In this document: piece by piece, positions 10,316 to 25,300 of the stretch | How positions within the stretch are numbered: the first letter of the stretch is position 1 | Layout of the letters: the number at the start of each line of letters is the position of its first letter | Assembly: GCA_004794785.1 (NCBI GenBank) | Contig: SJOL01005655.1 | Coordinates: 108,634-172,633 of the forward strand | Direction: 5' to 3' | Length of the DNA: 64,000 nucleotides | DNA from: Opisthorchis felineus | Taxonomy: Eukaryota; Platyhelminthes; Trematoda; Opisthorchiida; Opisthorchiidae | Program-made: the position numbers and the translations under genes | The notes under the pieces: model-generated | What the model saw: the letters and a program-made list of their open reading frames with translations, nothing else | Told to the model about the DNA's origin: nothing | Databases searched by the model: none

Positions 10316-13300
10316 GTAAGGACATTTTATTTTAATGCTGACATTCAGGCGACAAAAACGTGATGAAATCCAACAAGATGCGCTGAAGCTTAAGAGTACC
10401 AGTTTGCTTAGTGACGACTTGGAGGACATCGCGGGTGTCGTGTACCGCCCAAAGACGCCTGACACTCGCAAGACATACGAGTACATACTTCATTGCATCC
10501 AGGAAGCTCTCGGTGACCAATCTCGTGAGGTACTATGTGGTGCGGCTGACGAAGTTATTGCAACTTTTAAAAATTCGCATTTGAAGGATAGTGAGCGACG
10601 GAAGGAAACTGAATCTCTTTTAGGTTAGCAACACTTTTTTAATCTCTTATGTTCATAGGTCAACTAGCGGATGAACGTTATAACATCATTGTGAATTTGT
10701 GCAAGAAGATCACTGACTGGAAGGATGAGAACGCATCCACAGCGACGGGCGAAAACATTGATGAAACCTATGGTGTTAATGTGCAGTTTGAGGAGTCCGA
10801 TCAAGAGGTATTTCATTCTGGTTTCTTCTAAATCTCGTTGATTAAACCTCCACTTGTCGCATTACGGGGTAGATTGCCATGGAACACCATGAAGGCTTAT
10901 AAGCTGTTCATAAGACCGTCGGATCCTTTCCGTTACTTCCAGAAGAGATGAAGGAAAACCTTATTTACAAATCTTCTGAGGGACGTAGTTTATCTTCTTC
11001 CCAAGAAGGTCTTGACGACTAAGGGTTCTAGTTGGTGCCTGAGGCGGACAACATTAACGTCGCGCAGCAGGACGACCGAAGACGTTTTCTAATCTCATTT
11101 TGCTAACCTAAGCCAAAGTCTACCATTTACCGTAATATAGGGAGTTCCTTGGACCATTCTTGTATAGAGCAGCCGCTCCAACTAAAAAAACGCTTACGCA
11201 ATGCAAGCAGATATTCCTTAATTTGGATAAGAAATTACGGAATCTTATCTGTGTGGTACTTGGACCACTAATCGTGCTATTAATCTGAAGCATCTGGAAA
11301 CTTTTCAACCTTAATCACTTTCAGCTGTTGAACAAATCCTTAGCGATATCCAGTTACCGCTAGAATAAAAAAACGGTCGTAAGACCTATTAGAGAGGGGC
11401 TCAAGAGGACCCTGCGGATTACCGCTGGTGAGTCTCAAGTCTGGAGTCCACGAAATGGAATGCTAATCAAGAATGAGATTAACTGCATTTCCAAATCAAA
11501 AACCAGTGGTCAGCTGAAGGATACTTTCATGAAACTTCGTGATGATTGGATGAGAGCTATATTTAACTATGCATGGACTAACCGACTAACCACTGTTTGA
11601 CTATCTAGGTCGGTTTCAGAAACGCAGGTTATACGGCTCCAGTTTGCTGTTGCCTAAGAAGAGGTAGACCAATTCTGGTGACACCAATGTTGAATATTTT
11701 AGAAGCGCCTAAAGACAGATGGCAGCAGCTGTGAAGCTAATGCAGGTGATCACAGCGGCTGCCGTCTACCTCTAGGCGCTTCTAAAATATCCTGTGAAGC
11801 TAATGCAGGTGATCGGGGCGAGATGGTTCATTGGTTAGAGCGCGAATCTACTGACTGGAAGGTCCGTGGTTCGAACCCGACTTCTGCCTCTCGAATTCCC
11901 CTGTCTAGGCTTGAGCAACCTGGCAGTATCCCAGCCCTCGTGCTTCCTTCTAGTGGCATGGCAGCTAGGCACCGAAAGGGTGCTACAGCTGAACGATTAC
12001 GATTTTTAATGCAGGTGATCCGAACCAAATGCCCCCGGTGACCCGCAGTTTCTTCAGTGCACCCTTAGAGTACGGATAACTCGCCACACTGTAATTCCCC
12101 AATAAGGAAGTTAAGGTGCTCTAACAAAGCAACAGTGGGCTTCAGAAACTCAGTTCTCCGAGAGGTTGGAACAGCGGTATTTTTTATCAAAGGTATCCCC
12201 AAGTGCATGGTGACTTGTATGATATATTCGGCGGAAAGATATCAGGACAGTGCACTTTAGTAGGGAGTGTGACCACTCGAGGACGTATACAAAAGTTGTT
12301 TAGATGTAGGGCGCTAAGTTTGGCCCCATCCATCACGCTGTTGGTGGCAGTTGGCGCATGGGATAGTCTGTCTGAGTATGTAGTGGCAGCGGAATCCTGG
12401 ATGGATTGTAAAGGAAGAAAATCGTCCATCTTTAACACTTGGTGCCTAGCTGCCATGCCACCCGAAGGACTTGAGGGCTGGGGTACTGTCAGGTTGCCCT
12501 AGCCTATACAGAATCAATCTAGATACGAAGGTTTTGTTCGAACCACGGACCTTTTGCTCATTGATTGACTGGGAAGTGATGAAGCCTACAGGTAATCGTC
12601 AAATTCTCTCTCTCTGTCTCTCTCTCTACCAACAATTCTCACTACCGTTGGAGCGCTTCACAAAAATCCCTCTACAATAAATTTTCGACGCCGCGCTTGT
12701 GACAGAAATGCATCCAGGTGTGAAGGAAAGTACACCAAGCAGGGTACTGACCGTCGCCTGTCGTTTGTTTCTTTTACCTACTCTGTTCCTAAGTACACAA
12801 TCATTTTTGCATTACTACGTTTTACGCCCGAATGTCAACCATGTATATACAGCGTCCGTGTTTAAACAAATATTCAAATTCGATTTACTTACCAGTGGTG
12901 CTACCACCACCCTTCACCATGGGACCAGGGGAGTCTGTCCGGTAAAGGATTGCCGAAAAGTGCACATAAAGCAGCTAATAGAAGGAAACAGTTTGAAAGA
13001 GTAAATTTTTCGGATGGTGATGGATAGCCAAGGTGGCTAGTCAATTGCACCGGAGTGCGCAATATTGTTAAGACCTGAATTTCGCTATACAATCAGTCTG
13101 CAAAACGTACCAGCTTCTCTTTGGACTCGTTTTGAAAAGTTCATGTGCATCTGTAGATGTGGCTTGGTCTGTGGATATGGGCGCAGCTGGAGGATGCTCA
13201 TTAGATCTCCCCGTGCTCCTCAACGAAACTACCATCATTTCCATTCGAACTTTCATTTTGGAGAGCTCCTAGGGCAGTTTCTCTGTGAAGGATCATAAGG

Positions 13301-16300
13301 GTGTTTTTCAATGATTTATCCGTTACAAAGGGCTAGAGGCTCAGACATGGTTGTGGTTGCTTGTCACATGAACACTCAGGTAGGTGAGCTGAGCGCTGCC
13401 GAGGCCAAACTGGGTGGTCGTCTTGGGTTGGACATTGAACGCACGGACAACGAAGAGCGCGTGCTTCAGATGTGTGTCAACCACAAACTGTTTCGTTGCA
13501 GCACCAATTTCCCTAACAGCGGAGGCTGTTTGGCCGCGTGATGCCCACCAACGAACCAACCCCGAATCCAAATAGACCACATTGCTATCAGTTACCTGTG
13601 GCGAAGCTCGATCAGTGCCTGCCGCTCCTTGAATATCTACGTGAACTCCGAACATAAACTTGTCCGCCGGTGCTTATCATTGCGCTTTTCACGTCCATGC
13701 GAAGTGCGCACAGCTCGCTTAGGCATTAAGAAGCCCGTAGATTGAGAGATCAAGTGAACCCATCATAACGCTCTCCAACGTCTGCCGGATGGTCTGATGT
13801 CGAATACTAACAGCCACTAGAAACAAATATTCAAAGCGCCACTCAAAGCCGGGACTCTTGTATGCGGTACAACCCGGCCAACCTCATTCAAACACTGGAC
13901 CTCCGACAGGACCGTGGCTTTGCCGGAGGTCTGGCGACAGATTCATCCTGGCCGCAACCACAACTCAACCCGAAGCCAGGTGAGACTGAGTGTCCGTGCA
14001 GACTGAGAACCTTGATGGACCCGAAAGGCAGAAGAAATGGAATGGGCAAAAGTGCTGGAAACGTCAGCAAGCCGTTCCATTTGGTTAGTTCGACTATTCC
14101 TCAAAAGCCTCTTGTCAGTTAAAGTATCAGGGACCAGAAAGGCTCACTGATATCCAGCAAAGGAGAAGGTCTGGACCTTTGGACAGTACTTCAAACCAGG
14201 ATTCAGTTGGCCACCTGCTACCTCCAATCCGGTCTGCCGGTCTTCAACAGAAAGATAGACTGTGGATATGGAACCCCTTCAGCCTCAGAAGGGTACAAGT
14301 GTATATCCCTACTTAAGCGTCATCGTGCTGCTTGTCCTGACGAACTTCCACCTGTCTGTTCAAGGATGACGGCGAAGTCCACAGACAGTGCTTGTCTAGC
14401 CAATTTGCGTCTACCCGGGAGAAAAAGACCTTCACAGACGACTGGAATGAGTCTATAACAGTGCCCATTTTCAAAATGGATACTTGCAGTAAATGTAGGT
14501 GTCAGTTTGGCTTCCACTGTAACAAGGCTTTGGCGTGACTAACTCTTCATCGTCTTACGGTGGCACGCCAAACTAGCTCGCGAGTATCAAACGAGATTTC
14601 GGCCGGGTAGAGGCTGCATCCGCCACATCTTCGCACTCCGCCAGGTGTTAGAGCAACGTCGTATGTAAAGACCACCCACACTCTGTGCGCTCGATCATTT
14701 CGATTGATCAGTGCTGTTAATCACACTTGCTCACCAGGGAATGCCCCAGGAGTTTGTGAACATAATCCGGTCCCTCTGTCAACATTTGGGCGTGTGAGTC
14801 CATAGTGAGCTCTCCAAAAGCTTCCATACAAGAAGGGGTCCGACAAGGATGCCTCCTCTTCATTCTTGTTCAACTTCGTCGTCGGTGAAATAATGAGATG
14901 AACGCTGGAGTCTTCAAAAGCCCGGTGTTCAGACCGTTACTGGCGAGAAACTTCTCCATCTGGAGTACGCAAACGACATCACCTTCACCTTTTAAGACGA
15001 AAGCGAAGCGCAGGTTCTGTTCTGACCAGCATCATACCATCTTTCGGCAAGCGTCTTTTACCTGCAAAGTGCAAAGTCATGTTTCAGAACGTGCAGTCTC
15101 TGGACATGCCGTAGAGGCTGTGGGGGATTTTACATACCTCGATAGTTGTAGTAGCTCTGACGGAAGTGTATCTGATGAATTTAGTGCACGAATCTCAAAG
15201 GCTAATCTTGGCGTCGGCTCACTCGTGTCGTCAGATGGCATATCTTTGGGTCTAATGGGTCGTATATACCAGACTACACCAATGGCTGTATAGTCGTATA
15301 ATTGTGAGACGTCTCTGCGGACAGATGGTGTGGGCCCTTTCAGGTTTTTAACCACCGATGCTTCAGAAACGCTGCTCGTTTTGGATGGCGTCAACGATTT
15401 CGTAACGGGGGGATTAGAGAGCGGGTATTTGGTTATGCCGCAGGTAATTCCGTCGCGAAAAAAATCGAGCGTCATCAACGGCGGTAATTCGGTCATCTGC
15501 CATGCATGCCAAATCATCGTCCACCGAGACTAGTATTGTTATCTGTCATCATCGTCGACAGCATGACATCAGTGTTCAATACTGATTTCTCGCTGTCGTA
15601 CAGCCATGATTTATTTGAAAGCCTTATTGTGACGGGAAGAATAAAAGTGGACGGGGAAGGGACTTAGTGCCACCTTACTACAATCATTCCGACGTGCCTG
15701 CACCTCCAGGCACTCATTCCGGACAATCTGGATAGAAACTGACAACAAGAACGCCATTGATATCGACTTGCAGGCATATCCTACAGCGTCTCTAACCAGG
15801 CGCAGTGAGGATCACGCAGTCCCCATCCTGGAAGACGAGTCGCAGCGACAGTACCCAAACGTTTCATAATCTCTTCCATACCCTTCTGCCAGGCCAAGAG
15901 TTGGCCACCTGTCTGTTTTCGCCACTCTGAATTGGGCACGGAAAGCAACACTTTCTCTGCCAAACGATTTTTTGGCATGCGCAATACATGGCATAACCAA
16001 CGCAGCTTCTGGCGCTGGGCACATTCAATGGAAGTCCCCGTTGCAAACGCGCAAACTCACTTTCTGATTACCTCGTTACGGATTCGCCGACACCAATCCA
16101 CATAATTTATGGTCCTGAGACAACGGTTGTCGAACACCTGAAGACGTCTCAGTTCCGCTGCTCGAACAAGCCAAGTCTCACATCCATACAACAAAACAGC
16201 CCGTAACGCGTCCCTCAAGATTCAGAGATATACCGCTTTGCCGCCATAGATATCTCAAATTAGCAAGCGCTTCCCGAGCCTCAGATTAATCCATTGACCT

Positions 16301-19256
16301 CCTCTGTCATAATACTGTCAGAACTAATACAAATTCCAAGATGAGTAAAACGCTCCACAATTTCGAGTTGTTCTCTGGATTGTAACTGGCTTGTTCAGTG
16401 ACTGCACGCCCAGGAGCATGACCTTACACTTTACGGGTGCAAGGTGCATACCGAGGCTTTTGAAGGCCCTCCGTATATTCTCACGCCCGGAAGTCTGAGA
16501 ATACAAAGAACAATTTTCACAATGTTCACAATTTTCTGAGGCAATTTTTGATGGGTAAGCGTGTCAGGGAGAACAGACATGTCAACCCATTTTAATGCGC
16601 CTTGGAAATCCAGGAATTGTGGGTCGTTTGTATGCATGACGTTCCAACACATTACGGAGTGTACAGATTTGGTGAACGCAACCCCTACCGGGCCGGAATC
16701 CTGCTTGCTACTCTCGAGTCGGTTTTAACGGGCCACCGTAAGGCGACGAAGGAGGATTGGCGCTGAGGATTTCGTTGCGAAATTGGTCAAGTAGATCCCC
16801 CTGTGATTACCGCACTCTTACGAGCCCTTTTTTGGAAGATCGACACTTTGACCGATTCTCTCCGGTTGTCTGGGACAATCTCTTCCCAAATGCAAGCAAA
16901 CAGATGAGACAAGCGCTGACTAAAGACTTCACCACCACCTTTGAACAAGGCGGGTAGGAGGTCGTCCGGTCAAACTCAGTGGCGCTTGAGAGAACCTCCG
17001 AGGCCGTAGAGGGTTCCATGTTCACCGTCCAGGGTTCTACGCTAGCTGTAGGCCCCAGATGAGTGGCAGCTGGTGGCCACGATAACTGTTGTTCGAAGTA
17101 TCCGACCAACGGTCGAGGCGTTTTTTTTATTCAATATCGTCGCTCCATTCTGATCCTTGGTGGTTTCGATCACAGTTGATTTCCGAGGGCCGGTCGCATG
17201 GATCAGCTGGAACAATAGTCGGGCATTACCGGCTTTCTGGACCGCTTCCGTTTCCTTAGCTTTCTGTATCCACCAGACTTCACAGTTGGCACGGTCAACT
17301 TCACTTGACGTCTGATAGTTCGTCGGGCCACGTTAGGTTCGGCATCCGCGGGGTTTTTTCTCCAAGCTTTAAGCAGTGCCAGTCTGATATTCAGCACTTG
17401 AGTGGGCCTGGTAGCGCCGCGTCACAGTCAAAACTCCCAGCACTGTGCACAGAGGTGGCGATCTCGTCCCATTATGAATTCACATCTGATGGTGGAACAG
17501 TTGGAAGATCCCAGAAGACGATTCTGGTAAATTCGTCTAATTTAAAGATCTACCGGTCTCTCAGTTGCCAGGCGATTTTTCCGAACCTTACGAGGCCCTG
17601 GAAAGCGAAGATAGAAGCAACTCCGGACGAGTGTGTGGTCGGAGTCCACAAATGTGTTCCAAAACGACCTGCAGTCAGTTATTGATTAGCGCCATTGGTA
17701 ACTGATGCCACGCCGTTGGAGGTCACCATGTGGCTAGACGAGTTTGGCTACTTCGGAACTTAGTACTGCATAAAAACAGCCTGCGGCCAGCACAAAGCTG
17801 AAGCAATCGTTCGCGATTGTCTGTACGTACCGAGTCCAATCTGTGTCGTTTCAGGTGCGCTAAGCCTGCCCACTTGTGCATTCAGATCTCCGGCAAACAC
17901 AACGATATCTGAACTTTTAGCTCACAGCAAGAGAGCATCCAGGGCCTCATAAAACCTGTCTTTGATCGTGTCAGAGCTACACTCGATTGGGGCCTAAGCA
18001 TACATGACAAACAGACAGCGATCAACTTCCCCCTTGTAAGACTCTTTCACAGAAGTTGCCGGACGAACCACACAGAGGCGACTATTAACGGGTATCCAGT
18101 CAAGCAAGGATTCTTCCGACCGGTGACTTAGGACGATACCAACCCCCGCCCATCCTGCCGCAACAGCCTCTGGATCGCCAGAGGTGCGCAGCCGGAACTG
18201 AATGGAGCGGCTAGCTCAACCACTTTGCTTGCATCTTTATACACAGCACGCAACAATGTCAAACGAGTCCAGTGTGAAAGTAACAGCAGCTTCTTGTTCA
18301 GACTGTGGACATTGAGGCCAGCCAGACAGACTGGGTGTCGGAGCTTGAAAATTGATTTCGAGATTCCTCAGGATTTTAGCGCCAGGATAACACGCACATG
18401 TTTCTTGAAAAAGCGATGCAAGACGAACAGTCATCAGTCCTAAGTGCTGAGCCCATAGGGATAGAGTTACTAATGGGATGGGAAGAGGGGGAAGAAAATG
18501 TATGAGAGAGAAAAAAGGGGGGCGTCAGCATTAGCATGTTTTCGCTTATCCGCCCTGCAGCAAGTAGCTCAGATGATGGCACCATGCAACGGCTGATGTG
18601 GCATGGGATTATTTGTAAGTGTGCAATTCATGATTGCACATGGGCTGGGATACTGCCAGGTCGCCCACACATAGACAAGAGGACGATTAGGGTCCTCGAC
18701 CAGAGCCCCTATAGCTCAAAAACCTGACCGCAAGGCAGCGGTGTTTGGCTGGGAATGCAAGTGCAGAACCAATCGCCACACATGTTCCAACCCCCAACGT
18801 GGAGGACCGGGAGACTGTTCGTCGGACCTGTAACCATTGACCAACCTGAAACTGCGAGTGTCGGACGGGCACCCCACAGTATAACTCAATGGGTTCCGGA
18901 GGTACGCAATCCGTCACACCACGGTAAGGTACGGTTTCTTCCTGAGGGGACAACGTATGATTTGGTAGGAGGGTGTGAAAGAGACTACGAAGAGTTTAGG
19001 TGTTTTTGGTGCAGCCTGCCTTCCAGGACGGGATTCCGGTGACCCCTCTGCGCTTTGAGACATTGGAAGAAATGGCAGCCAGCGATGTCTGACTTTCGTG
19101 CTCTCAGTTTCTTTCCAGATTTTCTAATTGAGCGCTTGGCGATGTAGGCCAGCACCAGTCCCCCTCTCTCACGCACTCTTCCTCTCTTTTCACTCTGGCA
19201 AACTTTGTGGTTGTACGGCAGTGAAACACCAGTGTCTACGCTGATATTGCTGTCTC

Positions 19257-19333
<77 letters not shown>

Positions 19334-22300
19334 CCATCCGTCCCGTGGTCAAGCCGGCGCTACCTGTAATGTGAGCAGCAGTTCATTAATACCACTAAAC
19401 AAGATTCAGGTCAGATTATTGACTCACGTTTCGCTGCTTGACTGACTTGATAGCCTGGGGTTATTATTATCCTTTGATTGCGAACGTTAGCCGATCGTAT
19501 TGGGATTTGCCGGGTACTGTTACCCGGGGTAGCTCGCATACTGCTGTAGATGGTTTATCTCCCAATGATACGAAGGCATTGCTCTTCTTGTGGGAACCTC
19601 CATCTGAATTTTCAGACTCACTTCTGCCTTGTAGGATAACTTTGTGAGGAGTGTGTGGTGGGTTGTGTCGTTTGCCTAACAGTGGTTGAGTCTGGCGGTT
19701 TTGTAATTTGCCTAACTCCACCCTCGTACCATTTTGAAAGTCAAAGTTACCGCAGTTGACTTGCCGAGCTTCTGAATCATGCATCGTGCAGTCCAAAGGC
19801 ATTCCCTATTGATTACTGACTGCGATAATGAGCGGCGGACGATCGCGAGAATGATGCCACTGTATAAGCGGGTCTCATGTAGGCCACACGTAACAGCTGC
19901 TAGTTCGCTGGAGTTCGAAAATTCTGAAGGATACAACATCACCTCCCGAAAAGGTTCTACAGGCGAACATAATCTACACCATTTCAAGTGAGGAATAATA
20001 CATTTCGACAGTTGTTTTCAAAGAATCGTACACAGGTCACTGGGGGATAGCTGAAGGACGGTGTCAACGACAAATTAAGAGGCCTCAGCTCGTGGGCTCA
20101 GGTAAGTTAATGTGTGCCAGCGTGGAGATCAACCAAGGTGGTTTCGACAGCACAAAGTGCATCACTCATGGTTGGGGTTATGGAGAGACGCTTGGGATTT
20201 TATTGCGGTGAATCAGTCAGAGGTCGCAGAAGGGCTGTGTAGATAGGGACAGAACGTCGTTAGTAGTTCGCGAAATACGCTCATTTGCAAATTGTTTGGT
20301 TTTAATGGGGGACTTAACTGAACCCGGTTCAATCTCATTTATGTTATTTCTCCTCAATTTAATGCCCCGCACAAAGGCCGCATCATGTTTCAGTTGGCGT
20401 GATATTCGAGGTGTCGCAGAATGTCACTGACGAAAGATTGGGCTGGATTCTTCTGGATCCCTAGTTAAAAGCGAGTAAGTTTTCAAATGAGTGTATTTCG
20501 CGGACTGCTTACAACTTGAGTTCAAGTAGAACGCGATGTTGATTGAAGTTCGGTGACTTTACCCATCTGATGAGTCGCAAAAAGAATGAAAATGGTTGTG
20601 GGCTGTCGAAGGGTTTTCAGGAGTATTATGAGTAGTGCATTCCTTCAGCAGATGATGATAGCCAAAAATCGATATAAGACTTTGACCGATTTTGGGGCTG
20701 AAAAGTCTTCAGTCGGTGCAACTTTCTCGGGGAAGGGTATAGTACCATCAGCGTAGGCACGGTGACCAAGACAATCCAACGTATTCACCCCGGAAATAAG
20801 CTTGGACAAACTGATGTTGAACCCATGCTGTGTGACTAAGCTCAAATGTAACACATGTTATGCAATATCCAGACTAATTATCAGGACTTTATGGACGTAA
20901 GTAAAAGTAAAGTCCAAACTGCGAAAAACGCTCAAATGTTTGGGCAACGTTGCATCTTGTATGAGCAAACTCATACAGTCCAAAAGAGGTAATTTCAACG
21001 CTTCTAGGAGTCTTATCAGGGGTAACGAGGACTTTGTGCTGATTACCAAGACGTCTCCAGTCGTCTTCGGTTTACTCTAGGACTGGATGCAGCGGGGATG
21101 CCAAAGGGTTTGTAAACGGACGAATGATGCATACGCGGAGTGTGTCCGAATAACATCTCGGTTTTGAGGTTTTGGACGCTAAACGCCGTGGTTTCGTAGA
21201 AACAAGGCGCCTCTGCTACTTAAGTGATGAACAACTTGTTTGCATTCATGGGGGAGGTTTCTACAGGGTACTCGGTAATTATAGCCGAAAACTCACTTTA
21301 CTTCGGCAGACCTGGTTTAAGTTCCATCGAATTGATAGAAGCGGTTTTGCCGGGAATAATCATTGTTGTTTCGCTACCAAGGAGTCTTCGCTTAAGGTTA
21401 GCAATGAGGTTAAAACGTTTAAGAAAATAGATGCCAGTTATTGGACACTGGGAATCAATGGGAAATGACGAAAGCTTCTGCAAAGATGACCAATTGCACC
21501 CTATTCCAGGCAATAGGATCAACTAGTCCCTGGAAGGTGGGTGTTGGTAAAACGATCTCCGATGGGACCTCATCATCATCATCCTCGACAGCATGATATC
21601 AGTGTTCAACACCGATGCTTCACTGCCGTACAACCATGATTTATTTGAAAGCCTCATTTTGAAGAAAAGAATAAAGGTGAACGGGGAAGGGACTTAGTGC
21701 TACTTCACTAAATCATTCCGAGGTGCCTACACCTCCATACACTCATTCGGGCAATCTGGATAGAAACTGACAAGATTGCCACTGACATCGGTTGGCAGCC
21801 ATATCTTGCAGCGTCTCCAACCAGGCGCAGTGAGGATCATGCGGTCTCCTTCTGGAAGGCGACCTTAGGAAGGGACCTCAATTCATTGACAGGAACGTCA
21901 TCTTGAACGATGGGCTGAGCGCTTTGAAGAACAGTTCAGCTAGGCCCAGCAACTCACCTGCTGGAAGAAAAAAATGAACTTGAGTGGAATGTCGGCACCA
22001 ACCTCATTGCTTCGGCGTAACAAATCACCTGGACCAGACGGTTTACACTATGCACCCTTCAAAATAAACGGTGATTCCGTTGTGGCTAACCTAACGACCC
22101 TACTCCGAAATATCTGGAATAAGGAAAATATTCCAACAGAATGGGGCGCATCGACGGTGGTTTCCATAGTCAAAAATGGTGCAAAAACATCATACGAAAA
22201 ACCCGGGCATCAGTCTAGCGGCTGCAGCTTCCAGGGTGTTCTCTGGCATTGTCCTACACTGGTTTACCCGTCATCCGGAGAGTCGGATTCACGAGAACCA

Positions 22301-25300
22301 CGCTGGGCTTCGCCCTGTTCGGGGTTGCATCGATTATATCGTTATGTTGCGACAAGTGTTGGAACTGCGCCACTCCTTCCGACGACCACCAATGGTCATA
22401 TTTCTCGGTCTGAAATCTGCTTTTGACTCCGTTGATCGTCAGAAACTGTCTGGCGGTGAACGTTGTCCCTTATAAATTGTTGTCTCTTTTGTAGACCCTA
22501 TACTCCTCCCGTGGACGCGTACGTGTCTGAGGCCAATTCTGTCCTCAGTTAACCAAATCCAGTGGTGTCGCCGTTTCTGTTCAACTTCATAATCAATATG
22601 CGGCTTGAATCTTTACCTGCCTCTAACATCTCGATGATTGAAATACCGCTAGGCGTTTGCCCACGGAAATTGAGTACGCTGATGATATCGCCTTTCTTGG
22701 ATCAGACCCTTTAGAAATGCAAACTATTTCAACTAACCTAAGTAGTTCTGCTGCACAGTTTCGTATGCACTTCGCACCTGTATAGTGTATAGTATTGCTG
22801 CAAGATTGGGTCAGATCAAACCCAAACCTCAGGCTTGCAACTAAACCAGTCGACATGGACAACTGCATAAGTCGCGACGGTCTGGCGAAAGACCAAATTA
22901 CTTCTCGAATTTGGAAAACCAGGGCAGCATATGCCAACCTCCGACATTTGCGGCGCCGAAGTGACATCAGCATGGGTGTGAAGGGTAGAATGTATAATGT
23001 GGTGGTCCAGTCTGTCTTACTTCATAGATCAGAGACGTAGCCGTTGCCCGTGGAAAACTGTCGGAGGCTCTATGTATTTGACGATAGGTGCATCGCGCAA
23101 GTCTAGTGGGAACACTAGATCAGTGATGCTGAAGCACCCCAGTTGTTTTTCTAGTGGGTTCATTCTGCTCCGATAGATCTGCTGGCCACACTCCACAGGT
23201 TACGCTGGTTAGGCCATGTGCTCCGTATGCCAGAGGACCGTTTGCCTTGTAGAGCCCTCTTCGACCAGCCTGGTCTCTAATCGAGACGACCCAGGGGTAG
23301 ACAGTCAATGACCTGGAAACGACGCATGGAAGCCTTTACCAGTCGCGTTGGTAAATACCGTCTTTCCGGATGGGGACCGCTGGACAAGATAAACCAGTCA
23401 CTAGTGACCCTGACAGATATGGCTCTGTCACGCAGCCTGGGGCGGTCTTGTATCAAAGCTGTCGTTTTCACTGCTTAGCTCTTAATTCGTAGGATACCGG
23501 ACAAAGGTTGGCTGCTAATCGATGTCACTGGTGTTCTTGTTGTCAGTTTCTACCCAGATTGGCTGAATGAGTGTCTGGAGGTGGAGGCACGTGGGAATTA
23601 TTGTAGTAAGCTAGCACTAAGTCCCTTCCCCATCCACTTTTTTCTTCACAGTAAGGCTTTCAAATAAATCATGGCTGTACGGCAGCGAAGCATGTGTTGG
23701 ACATTGATGTTATACTGTCGATGATGATTGTCGCCTCCATCTCGTGACTCTCATTCCATTATTCTCCTTATTCTCGGTAAACGAAGGTTCAGGAACTGGA
23801 ACCACCGTATTTCGATGCACGGTTTTTGAGCTGAAGAACTGATTGGAACTGAATTGCTCTCGGGAGCTGTCTCAACCCTGCGTCGAGTGCAAAAAGTTAC
23901 GGACCATATGTCTCGTTGTCGGATTGACCGACTGCCTGAAGTGTGAGTAGTGACGGCTTGAGTTTGTGTTTGATCCTACAACTGTAACACTAACGTGAGC
24001 ACCATTATCTGTCAGGAAGCGGAGGCCTGTGAAACTGTTGAGAACCGTGAATGGGCGACAATTATACTGGTTGGCAGTTGTGATGATCACTCACTTGTCA
24101 CTAAGTTTGTCGAAGAAAGGTTAGAAAATGCTGTGGGGTTTGTACATGGATGACTGGACCTGCGCGCCATCTCGCCAAAACGGCGACAATAGTAGTATGC
24201 ACCTAAGTTCGACATGTCAGTGTACTTCCCTGTGGGATTTCAGGCGGGAAGATGTACAGGCACGGGTTAGAAGACTGTCCCGAAGATTCAAATGAGCGAT
24301 TTGTTTTCGTAATTGATGTGATCAAAGTAGGCGGACTGACGGACTGAGAGTGCTGGCGCGTGCGTTTTTGTGCGCATGTATGCCGGCATGTTTAGATGGA
24401 TGCAAATATACGTACATGAAGATCCAAAACAATATATACAGCAAACAGAAAATTCGTAGCACAAATCTGCCAGTAGGGAATGTTACTTTCTCAGGAAAAG
24501 GCAATACCAACCGTGTTGATGACCAGTAACTGATCAGTCAATGTAGACAATCAAACTTAGTACCTCACCCGGCACACAGCTCATATGACGTGTTTCCACA
24601 GCTTCTTTCAACCCTAGCGGCGGTTCTTAATAAACTTGAAATGCGTTGCGTTTGGTCATTCATTCTGTCCCAACTTTTGAGTCCTTTCTCCATGTCGAAT
24701 TCATGAACAGATGGTCATGTGGTTGAAGACTTAAATCGTGGCAAATGAGCACTTTTCTCATTCAATAATACTTTTGGATCATGGCCATTGGATCATTATT
24801 GTTTCTCGATGAAAGCACGCACACAGTAACGGGAATTTTCAACTTCTAACTGTTAAGTAACTGGGACATTCAACTTCGCTAACCAGAAAGCTAATGAGCT
24901 CGAACCCTATCTTGCACTCCACTCAGTTCTGTGGTAGCCTGTCGATGACTAATGATGTTTTCCTGTCTGGGAACATCACCCAATGCATCGTAACCATCCA
25001 GTTCAATTCAGGCAGTCACATCGGCCATTTCACGGAAATCAGCGCAACTCTGAACTCGACGAGAATTATGTGGCCAACTTGTGAGCTCATGAAGTTCACT
25101 CACTAAGAGCTGGTGATCAGGTAGCTAAACGTTGTACTCTGTCGAATCTCACACTGTATTCTTCGGCTTTCTTTTCAAACAGGACGAAGAGGACGTCTAT
25201 GGTGAAGTTAAAGAAGATGACGAGGAAGACGAGGCAGAAGGCGAGGAAGCTGTCGTGGAGATGACTCTTCAGTCGCGTTCTGCTGACCAGAATAAGGCGC

